A DNA stretch of 61,424 nt from Desulfatibacillum sp. (GTDB lineage Bacteria; Desulfobacterota; Desulfobacteria; Desulfobacterales; SpSt-501). The position numbers and the translations under genes were made by a program. The notes below the pieces were generated by a model. It was not told where the DNA came from and did no database searches. It saw nothing but the letters and a program-made list of their open reading frames with translations. Position 1 is the stretch's first letter, and every line of letters begins with the position of its first letter. This document shows, piece by piece, positions 53,098 through 61,424 of the stretch. The stretch is taken from contig DYEU01000027.1 in the NCBI GenBank assembly GCA_020725555.1, positions 1-61,424 of the forward strand. The letters are read 5' to 3'.

Positions 53098-54816
53098 ATG
53101 TCCGCGACCGCCCCCCCCTCCCCCGGCGCCCGGGAGGGAATCGTCGAGCTGCTCGCAACGCCGGAGCGCGCCGCGCTGCTCAAGTCGATTGCGCGCGAGC
53201 TTGCCGACATCACCCTGAACGACCGCCAGCTCTGCGATCTCGAGCTCCTCGCGACCGGGGCCTTCAGCCCGCTTTCCGGGTTCATGACCCGCTCCGACTA
53301 CGAGCCGGTGCTCGATCGCATGCGCCTGAAGGACGGGACCCTCTGGCCGATCCCGATCTGCCTCGACGTCCCCGAGGTCCTGGCGCGCAAGCTCGAGGCG
53401 GGGCAGTCCGCGGCCCTGCGGGACCCCGAGGGCGTGCTGCTCGCGGTCCTGCACATCGAGGACCTCTGGCCGGTCGACCGCCGCCGCGAGGCGCTCCTCG
53501 TCTACGGGACCGAGGACACGGCCCACCCGGGGGCCGAGTATCTGCTTCACCGCACGGGGGACTTCTATGTCGGGGGCACCCTCGAGGTGGCGAGCCTCCC
53601 GCTGCACTACGATTTCCGCTCGCTTAGGCTCACCCCGGCCGAGGTGCGCGCGGCCGCGCGCAAGCTCAACTGGAAGCGCATGGCGGGGTTCGTGACCGAA
53701 AACCCGATCCACCGGCCGCAGTTCGAGATGACGATCCGCGCCATGCGCGAGGCGCGGGCGAACCTCCTTCTCCTGCCGGTCGCGGGCATGACCAAGCCGG
53801 GGGATTTCGACCACTACACGCGGGTGCGCTGCTACCGCCAGGTCGCCCGGCACTATCCGCCGGATGCCTACCTGCTGAATCTCCTGCCCCTCGCGATGCG
53901 CCTCTCCGGGCCGCGCGAGGCGATCCTCCACGCCATCGTCTGCCGCAACTTCGGCTGCACGCACTTCATCGCCGGCCGCGATCACGCCGGCCCCGGCTGC
54001 GACCCCAACGGCAAGCCCTACTACGGGAGCGACGACTCCTGCCGCGTGCTCGAGGCCCACGCCGCCGAGATCGGCATCGCGATCGTCTCCTTCCCCGAGA
54101 TGGTCTATCTCCCCTTCGAGGACGAGTTCCGCCCCGTGGACCAGGTGCCCGGCGGGGTGCAGTGCATCTCGCTCTCCGGCACCGACATCCGCCGCCGCGT
54201 GCGCGAGGGGCGGCGCATCCCGGAGTGGGCGACCTTCCCCGAGGTGGTGGCGGAACTCGAGAAGGCCTACCCGCCCCCCGGCCGCCAGGGGTTTACGATC
54301 TTCATGACCGGCCTCTCGGGGGCCGGCAAATCGACGATCGCGCGCATCCTCTACGCGAAGTTCCTCGAGCGCGGCGACCGGCCGGTCACCCTGCTGGACG
54401 GCGACATCGTGCGCCAGCACCTCTCAAGCGAGCTCTCCTTCTCCAAGGAGCACCGCGACGTGAACGTGCGCCGCATCGGGTTCGTCGCCTCCGAGATCAC
54501 CAAGAACCGCGGGATCGCGATCTGCGCGCCGATCGCCCCCTACGCCAAGACACGGCTCGAGGTGCGCCGCATGGTCGAGGCCTACGGCGGCTTCGTCGAG
54601 GTCCACGTCGCCACCCCGCTTTCCGTCTGCGAAAGCCGCGACCGCAAGGGGATGTACGCCAAGGCGCGGGCGGGCCTGATCAAGGGCTACACCGGGATCG
54701 ACGACCCCTACGAGGAACCCGAGTCCCCCGAGGTGCGGATCGACACGACCGCAATCACCCCGGACGAGGCCGCCCAGGAGATCCTCCTCTACCTCGGCCA
54801 GCGAGGGTTCATCTAA
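53098..54816 (+). CDS. bifunctional sulfate adenylyltransferase / APS kinase
   Basis: 572 residues. The ATP sulfurylase part (1-390) has CDLELLATGAFSPLSGFM, GPREAILHAIVCRNFGCTHF and GRDHAG (293-298). The APS kinase part (about 397-572) has P-loop GLSGAGKST, LDGDIVRQHLSSELSF and RDRKGMYAKA. Together they make PAPS from sulfate. The canonical QTRNPxHRxH of ATP sulfurylase reads VTENPIHRPQ (199-208): the Arg is Glu 201 and the second His is Gln 208, so sulfate adenylation may be impaired or altered. The use of PAPS is not shown; galE downstream hints at sulfated glycans. Confidence 0.88.
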   Translation: MSATAPPSPGAREGIVELLATPERAALLKSIARELADITLNDRQLCDLELLATGAFSPLSGFMTRSDYEPVLDRMRLKDGTLWPIPICLDVPEVLARKLEAGQSAALRDPEGVLLAVLHIEDLWPVDRRREALLVYGTEDTAHPGAEYLLHRTGDFYVGGTLEVASLPLHYDFRSLRLTPAEVRAAARKLNWKRMAGFVTENPIHRPQFEMTIRAMREARANLLLLPVAGMTKPGDFDHYTRVRCYRQVARHYPPDAYLLNLLPLAMRLSGPREAILHAIVCRNFGCTHFIAGRDHAGPGCDPNGKPYYGSDDSCRVLEAHAAEIGIAIVSFPEMVYLPFEDEFRPVDQVPGGVQCISLSGTDIRRRVREGRRIPEWATFPEVVAELEKAYPPPGRQGFTIFMTGLSGAGKSTIARILYAKFLERGDRPVTLLDGDIVRQHLSSELSFSKEHRDVNVRRIGFVASEITKNRGIAICAPIAPYAKTRLEVRRMVEAYGGFVEVHVATPLSVCESRDRKGMYAKARAGLIKGYTGIDDPYEEPESPEVRIDTTAITPDEAAQEILLYLGQRGFI

Positions 54817-54921
54817 GACCGGGGTCGTCAAGAAAACCGGGCGTTTGGGCGATAGGGATCGAAAGGGGGGCGGGCTGCGCCGGCGGGGGCCGGCCGGGGG
54901 GAACCCTCCGGGGAAAAGGCG

Positions 54922-55924
54922 ATGGAGGTTCTGGTCACGGGCGGGGCGGGCTACATCGGCGCCCACGCGTGCAAGCGGCTCTTCGAGCGCGGCCACCGGC
55001 CGCTCGTCCTCGACAACCTCTCCTCGGGGCGGCCCGAATTCGTGCGCTGGGGGGGGCTCATCCGCGGCGACACCCGCCGGCCGGAGGATCTCGCGGCCTG
55101 CTTCGCCGGCCGCCGCATCGACGCCGTGATGCACTTTGCCGCCTTCATCGAGGTCGCCGAGTCGGTCGCCGCCCCCCTGAAGTACTATGCCAACAACGTC
55201 GGCGGGACGATCGCCCTGCTGGAGGCGGCGCTCGCGCACGGGGTGAGGCTCTTTGTCTTCTCCTCCTCGGCCGCGGTCTACGGCGACCCGGAAACGGTGC
55301 CCATCCCCGAGGGGCACCCCTTGCGGCCGAAGAACCCGTACGGCCGGACCAAGGCCGTCGTCGAGGAGATCCTCGCCGACGGCGGCCGGGCGCAGGGCCT
55401 GCGCTGGGCGGCGCTGCGCTATTTCAACGCCGCGGGCGCCGACCCGGGGGGAGAAATCGGAGAGCGGCACGAGCCCGAATCGCACCTCATCCCGCGGCTG
55501 CTCGAGGCGGCCGCGCGCGGGGAGGGCCCCGTTTTCGTTTACGGGACCGACTACCCCACGGCCGACGGCACCTGCATCCGGGACTACATCCACGTGAACG
55601 ACCTCGCCGAGGCCCACGTCCTCGCCCTCGAGCATCTGGCCGCAGGCGGCGCGGGCGGGGCCTTCAACCTGGGCTTGGGCCGCGGCTGGTCGGTGCGCGA
55701 GGTGATCCGCACGGTCGCGGGGGTGACCGGCAAGCGACTCGAGACCCGCGATGCGCCGCGGCGGCCGGGGGACCCGGCGGTCCTCGTCGCGGACTGCCGC
55801 CGGGCGATGGAACTCCTCGGCTGGCGGCCCAGGGTGAGGAACCTCGAAGAGATCGTGGCCACGGCCTGGAACTGGCACCGCGGCCGCCCGGGCGCCTGCG
55901 CCGCACCCATGTCCAGGGAGAACG

Positions 55925-55953
<29 letters not shown>
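54922..55953 (+). CDS. galE: UDP-glucose 4-epimerase
   Basis: A 343-residue SDR-type epimerase. The NAD motif is GGAGYIG at the N-terminus, followed by HFAAFIEVAESVAAPLKYY, the active-site YGRTK (YxxxK) with Ser in SSSAAVYG, RYFNAAGADPGGEIGE and CIRDYIHVNDLAEAH. It interconverts UDP-glucose and UDP-galactose for surface glycans. It starts 105 bp after sat-cysC and overlaps the NtrC-type gene by 29 bp, which suggests one operon. Confidence 0.93.
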
Positions 55954-57307
<1,354 letters not shown>

Positions 57308-59058
57308 GCCCTCCCCGCCGGGCAAACCGCACGGCCGGCCCGCAGAGACGGCCCCCCTCGCCGGCCGAGCATGGCCACCAGCAGCGCCAGGGCCGGCCAG
57401 GCGATGAAGGCACCTTTCCCGGAGCCCGGCTCCGCCGCCTGGCCGATGAAGCAGGAGCCCCCGCCCGCCGCGGCCGAAAGCCCTTCCTCCTCCACCTCGA
57501 CGATCCCCGCCGGGTCCACGATCACGCCGTTGGCGACCCCGTCGGCATCGCCCACCCCGCCGTCCCGCAGGCTCAAGGTCATCGCACGGCGGTCGGCGGA
57601 GAATTTCGTGTACGCCGAGAAATCGACCCAGCGCTCCTCGATCGGGTTGTACTTGAACCAGCGGCCGCGCCGCGGGACCGGCTCCGAGAAGTGCAGCCTC
57701 ACTGCGACGGCAGCGCCGGGGTGGGCGACGGCGATCCTGAAATTGATCAGGCCGAAGGGCATTTTCTTCGGCTTTTCGGCCACATATCCGCCCTCCCCGC
57801 CGGGGTCCTCGGACTCGACCGCCTCGATGGCGATGGCGGCCGGGCTTTCGCGGATGCTGACCCCGATCAGGACATTCGAGCCCTCCATGCGGACCGTGCG
57901 GATGGAGGTTTCCTGCCGGTCGGGGATCCCGTTGGTGTCAAGGTCGGCCGTGGCGGGCGGCTCCTGGTCGTCGGGGATGCCGTCCGCGTTCGCATCCCGG
58001 ACGCCCGCCGCGGTGAGAAAACCGGCGCATTCCGACCACGCCGAGGCCCGGCCCCGCGCGTCGAAGAATTGCGCGCGCCAGCAGTACGGGGTCCCCCCTT
58101 CCAGCACGAGCTTGGGGACGCGGATCGCGGTGAGCGCGGTTCCGCTTGTGAAATCGAAAAGGAGCGCATCGTCCTCCCTGCGGAGGATCTGCCAGCGGGT
58201 CAGGCGATGGGCCGCCCCGTCGGCCGCCGGCCGGAAAGTGTCGGTGGCGAGCTCGGGCACGGTGTCGACCTCGGCATCGCCTGCGGGAAAAAGCGGAAGC
58301 GGCGCGGCCGGGGCAAGTGCGGCGGCCGCGGCCTGGGCATTGTCGCCGATGCCGTTCCCGTCGGCATCGGCCCACTCGGTCGGGTCCTCGGGGAAGGCGT
58401 CTTCCGTGTCGGCCACACCGTCTCCGTCCGTGTCCAGGGGCGGCGGCGGGGCGAGGATCGCGATCGCCGCACACCCCGACCAGGGGGAGAGCGCCCCCGC
58501 GGGGTCTTTCGCCTGGGCCCGCACGCAGAACGAGCCCGCCTGCTGCCAGGCATGGGCAGCGGCAGACTCCCCCCAGCCGGAAAGCGCGCCGTCACCCCAG
58601 TCGAAGCGGTAGTTCAGGGCATCGCCGTCGGGGTCGGTGGCCGCGGCGGTGAAGACGGCCGTTGTCCCGGCCGGAAGGGTGGCCGGCCCGGCCGGAGGCC
58701 GGGGCGCCTCCGGGGCGCGATTTGCCGGAGGCACGGTGTGGCTCACCTCGTTTGAGTAGCCGCTTTCGGTGCCTGCGGCGCTGTAGGCCGTGGCCGCGAA
58801 ATAGTAGGTCGTCCCCGCGGCAAGCCCGGTCACCCGGTAGGTGGTCGCGTTGCCCACGTCCAGATGAACGGAATAGGAGCCGCTCGCCGTACCGTAGTGG
58901 ATGCGGTAGCCCGCAAGCTCGGGCTCCGTGTTCGCATCCCAGGCGAGCGTCACTTCGGCCGCCTGCGCCCAGAGGGAGACGAGAAGCGAAAGCAGAAGAA
59001 CCGAGAAGAAGAGCAGGTTGCGAAGAAGCTTTCCGGAACGGGCATCGACGGATCGCAT

Positions 59059-59650
59059 GGCGCAGGCACCTCGCAAGCAGGCCGGCCGAGGTCCGGCACG
59101 CCATCCGAGGTGCCGCCTCCGCCCGGCAGCCCCGCCGCCTTGTCCCGCTGACGCGCGGGAGGTAGGCCGGTGGCTTTGCGTCCCAGCCTTTCGGCCGGTT
59201 TGCCTTTTTCAAGCGGGTCAAAATTTCTGCCCCATGCGCTGAAGCAATCCCAATGCCAGAGGGAAACGCGCGTTTCGAAAAATGTAACGTTTTGTTTTTA
59301 CATTACTTCATCCTGTTATCGCCCTCGGGCTTCACCGCCGCCGCATGAGGGCGGTTATTTGAATTACAAATATGCAATGCCTTCCAGGTGCCGCAACCGG
59401 GCATGGTCAAGTTTTTGCCTGTAAGCATCCTCTCACCCGGTGGAAAACATTTTCCCATAGCTGAGAGCCTAGCCCCACAGACCTCGGCCATTCAAATGGA
59501 AAGAGCCCCAAGGTGCAATACATCTATCTGAATTTGTTATTATATTTTTTTTCAACGATCTCGGCCGTGCTGGCATGGATGTTGATAGGTCAATAGACGG
59601 CCGGTCGAGCCGGCCTACATGAGCAATGTTTGAAGGAGGGAAAAGCGAAA
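59059..59650. other. AT-richer intergenic region upstream of the PEP-CTERM gene
   Basis: About 590 bp without a convincing gene; base composition drops sharply after about 59190. It contains a T-run (TATATTTTTTTT near 59541-59552), a sigma-54-like element at 59571-59586, and a hairpin GGCCGG-TCGAG-CCGGCC (59599-59615) just before the ribosome site of the next gene. A 62-codon minus-strand frame at 59303-59491 has no ribosome site or family signal. The region may be a long leader or an acquired segment. Confidence 0.5.
59571..59586 (+). promoter_or_regulatory. degenerate sigma-54-like promoter
   Basis: TGGCATGGATGTTGAT has the -24 TGGCA and, at the right 10-bp spacing, GA in place of the -12 GC. 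PEP-CTERM genes in other bacteria are often sigma-54 controlled. The -12 mismatch makes this tentative. Confidence 0.35.
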
Positions 59651-60313
59651 ATGAGAAGGAAACGAACCTGGGGTGTTTTTCTTGCGGCAATCTTAATACC
59701 GTTCGCCCTTTTCGGGCCCGCCCAGGCGACGCCCCTTGCCGTTGGGGAGGCGATCACGTTTGCCGATATCCATGGCCGAGGTACTGCTCCCACCTACTAC
59801 ATTGGGGGCCCTTACAAGGCAACCGTGAATGGGGCCTCGTTTGCCACCTTTTGCGTGGAACTTGACGAAACCCTAACCTTCGGAACGGCCTACACCATCG
59901 GTGGAATGGGTCCGGTGACCGTGGCTTCCGGGAAAACCCTTTCCCCCGAGGTAAAATTCCTTTACTACAACTACAGGACCGGCAACTTAGACGACCTGTT
60001 CCCGGCGTTTTCCTACAACGATGCCCGAGATGAGCGAACCCTTCAGGGCGCGATCTGGAAGTGGATGGGCTGGACCGTGCCCGCCGGCCAACTCGGCTAT
60101 TTCGACGACGTGCTCTATGCCTCATTGACCGGCGACGCGCTCAAAGGCCTCGGTTCCGATATCGACAACGTCGTTATCCTGAACATCATCGACAGCAAAA
60201 GGAACAACCGCCAGGATGTTCTGGCGATGGTGCCCGAGCCGGCGACCTTTCTCCTGCTCGGTCTCGGCCTCTTTGGCCTCTCCACCCTCGGGCGTCGCAA
60301 GATCCGCAAATAG
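59651..60313 (+). CDS. PEP-CTERM surface protein
   Basis: 220 residues. The signal peptide (TWGVFLAAILIPFALFGPAQA) is followed by a probably extracellular domain rich in aromatic and Gly residues (about 28-190, ATFCVELDETLTFGTAYTIG). The end is VPEPATFLLLGLGLFGLSTL then GRRKIRK, the full PEP-CTERM tripartite signal recognised by exosortase. The ATG at 59651 follows GGAGGG by 10 nt. Such proteins are exported with exopolysaccharide. Base composition is lower in GC than the rest of the window, so recent transfer or relaxed composition is likely. Confidence 0.9.
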   Translation: MRRKRTWGVFLAAILIPFALFGPAQATPLAVGEAITFADIHGRGTAPTYYIGGPYKATVNGASFATFCVELDETLTFGTAYTIGGMGPVTVASGKTLSPEVKFLYYNYRTGNLDDLFPAFSYNDARDERTLQGAIWKWMGWTVPAGQLGYFDDVLYASLTGDALKGLGSDIDNVVILNIIDSKRNNRQDVLAMVPEPATFLLLGLGLFGLSTLGRRKIRK

Positions 60314-60338
60314 CCTTCTTCCTCGCATCCCACATCAA

Positions 60339-60376
60339 GCAGAAAGGGCCGCGTTTCCGCGGCCCTTTCTGCTTTC
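60339..60376 (+). terminator. terminator after the PEP-CTERM gene
   Basis: A perfect 15-bp stem with loop TTTC: GCAGAAAGGGCCGCG pairs with its complement at 60358-60372, followed by TTTCG. The flanking A and T residues are in the stem, so it can act in both directions. Confidence 0.75.
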
Positions 60377-60477
60377 GACCGTTTGTTGATCCCGGTTCTT
60401 GCATTTTGGTTTTTTGGGTCAGCATGCCGTGGATAAAGTCGCCAATTGTGTTTCCCTGGTTCGGACTGGGATCGGTC

Positions 60478-61112
60478 GTCAATAGTAGACACCAAATCGA
60501 TCATGCTGCCAGGCGTTGTTCGTAGTACCGACGTTAAAAGGCTGCCGGTGAGAGATAGTCCAGTTGCTTTTGAATCCGCTGTCGATTGTAGAACACTTCA
60601 ATGTACTTGGTAATTTCCCGTATAGCCTGCTGTCGGGTGACGAAACGTCGATGAAAGATCAACTCCGTCTTCGAGGCGTTGATCCCCAAGCCTTCGAGCA
60701 TCCGTCGATATTCGTAGGAGCAATACGGACTGCCCTTGTCTGAGTGATGCAAAAGACCCTTGGGTGGTTTTGTAACCTCCACCGCTCGCAGCAGCGACTC
60801 CAGGACCAGATTTTTGGTCATGAGCTCGCCCATGGCGTAGCCGACGATTTTCCGAGTGCACAGGTCCTTATGCCCGACCAGGTAAAGCCAGCCCTCATCG
60901 GTGGGCACATAGGTGATATCGCTCAACCAGGCCTGGCACGGCGCCGCAGCCTCAAAGCGCTGTTCAAGCAGGTTCTCTGCCACTGGCGAGCTGTGACGAG
61001 AATCGGTCGTAACCTTGAACTTGCGCCGCTGTTTGCAGCGCAGCCCCAGCAGGCGACGGACACGCTTGACTGATCTTCGACAGTTGCCGCTGTGTTTAGC
61101 GGTCCGTGGAGG
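60478..61112 (-). mobile_element. IS3-family insertion sequence remnant
   Basis: The end near 60478-60492 reads, on the minus strand, TGTCTACTATTGACGAC, a terminal-repeat-like sequence. The transposase pseudogene (60534-61112) fills most of the element. The upstream part (orfA and the N-terminus of orfB) is missing, so the left portion is truncated next to an ISL3-type gene. Confidence 0.7.
60534..61112 (-). pseudogene. IS3-family transposase (orfB), truncated and internally deleted
   Basis: About 192 codons of an IS3-type integrase-core transposase. Catalytic Asp residues are visible in WLSDITYVPT and LLHHSDKGSPYCS. After GLGINAS the sequence jumps straight to KTELIFHRRF, skipping the usual about 20 residues (MSRKGNxxDNAxMESF type) that contain the third catalytic residue, Glu; the junction is near 60672. 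A TAG at 61113-61115 closes the frame upstream. It ends YNRQRIQKQLDYLSPAAF. The enzyme cannot be active. Confidence 0.88.
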
Positions 61113-61129
61113 CTAACCTTCTGTAAGGT

Positions 61130-61424
61130 TCATCCGGCAAATGCCGGGGTAGATTCATGGATGAAGTACAGTCTGAGCTTGAAGTAGGTCATATCCCTGA
61201 AGCCGTAGGCCTGTCTTTTGACAACTTTGATTTTGTTGTTAAGCCCTTCCAGGGGGCCAGTCGAGATGCGGTGCGCGAAGTAAGAAAGCAATCCGCAGCG
61301 ATGCCGCTGCAGGGTATCGGCCAGTTTGGAGAAATGTTTCAGGCCCAGGCCACGGGCTTGGTGAATCCAGCCATCCAAGAAGGCGGAGCCGAGTTCTGCG
61401 TTGGGCAGATTCCAAAATGTGCGC
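61130..61424 (-). CDS. ISL3-family transposase, C-terminal part (runs off the window)
   Basis: About 97 codons to the right edge with no stop: RTFWNLPNAELGSAFLDGWIH, then KHFSKLADTLQRHRCGLLSY, and the ISL3 signature TGPLEGLNNKIKVVKRQAYGFRD. It ends FIHESTPAFAG. The upstream part lies outside the window, so completeness is unknown. Two small inverted repeats (AACCTT/AAGGTT at 61115-61130 and CCGGCA/TGCCGG at 61134-61147) mark its end next to the IS3 remnant. Confidence 0.88.
   Translation of the reverse strand, partial: RTFWNLPNAELGSAFLDGWIHQARGLGLKHFSKLADTLQRHRCGLLSYFAHRISTGPLEGLNNKIKVVKRQAYGFRDMTYFKLRLYFIHESTPAFAG

Noticed and set aside
59380-59480. A possible riboswitch in the leader of the PEP-CTERM gene
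   Set aside because: It was compared by eye with the c-di-GMP (GEMM-I) pattern on both strands. The conserved GCAAAGC and GGTAGC-type elements are not present in order.

Overview
The window is a very GC-rich (roughly 70 %) bacterial chromosome segment from a Gram-negative organism. It most resembles the former Deltaproteobacteria (Desulfobacterota, Desulfuromonadia-like). The evidence is an F1Fo-ATP synthase cluster with paired b' and b subunits but no a or c, lptD and other outer-membrane genes, RNase J together with RNase Y, many two-component proteins, and the 16S 5' end. Species cannot be named from sequence alone.

Layout. 1-390: 5' end of a 16S rRNA gene read leftwards, with a leader and two tandem promoters. 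398-4940 (minus): tyrS, rny, zapA, a small coiled-coil gene and a short glmU-like uridylyltransferase. 5057-11122 (minus): atpF'-F-H-A-G-D-C with its own promoter. 11249-16667 (minus): the elongasome operon mreB-mreC-mreD-mrdA-rodA. 16802-18893 (minus): an LD-carboxypeptidase/serine hydrolase pair. 18949: tRNA-Pro(GGG). 19115-22918: a divergent HD-GYP regulator and a glycosyltransferase-methyltransferase pair. 22795-28424 (minus): a SAM methyltransferase, ftsK, RNase J, plsC and a small hypothetical. 28545-33523 (minus): ferredoxin, an unknown gene, a cysteine synthase/CysRS-like fusion, tmk and surE. 33660-44590 (plus): lptD, a NusG-like factor, HU, holB, ricT, metG and a giant GlmS-like protein. 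44723: a response regulator. 45628-48614 (minus): pyrG and eno. 48726-50988 (plus): a three-gene signalling-like operon. 50993-52969 (minus): a U32 peptidase family protein. 53098-57307 (plus): sat-cysC, galE and an NtrC-type regulator. 57253-59058 (minus): a large surface protein. 59059 to the end: a visibly AT-richer stretch with a PEP-CTERM protein and two IS remnants.

Most genes are housekeeping: translation, RNA turnover, energy, cell shape and division, nucleotide synthesis and envelope biogenesis. The unusual points are as follows. A cysteine synthase is fused to a cysteinyl-tRNA synthetase domain that has lost the HIGH, KMSKS and zinc-binding motifs. A 1,242-residue GlmS relative has an N-terminal extension before its catalytic Cys. 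A GlmU-like protein lacks the acetyltransferase half. A bifunctional Sat/CysC has altered ATP-sulfurylase active-site residues. holB seems to start with CTG. The surE/lptD pair has a symmetric bidirectional promoter. Two different C-terminal sorting-signal proteins lie near the right end. All functional calls come from reading motifs by eye; no database search was possible.
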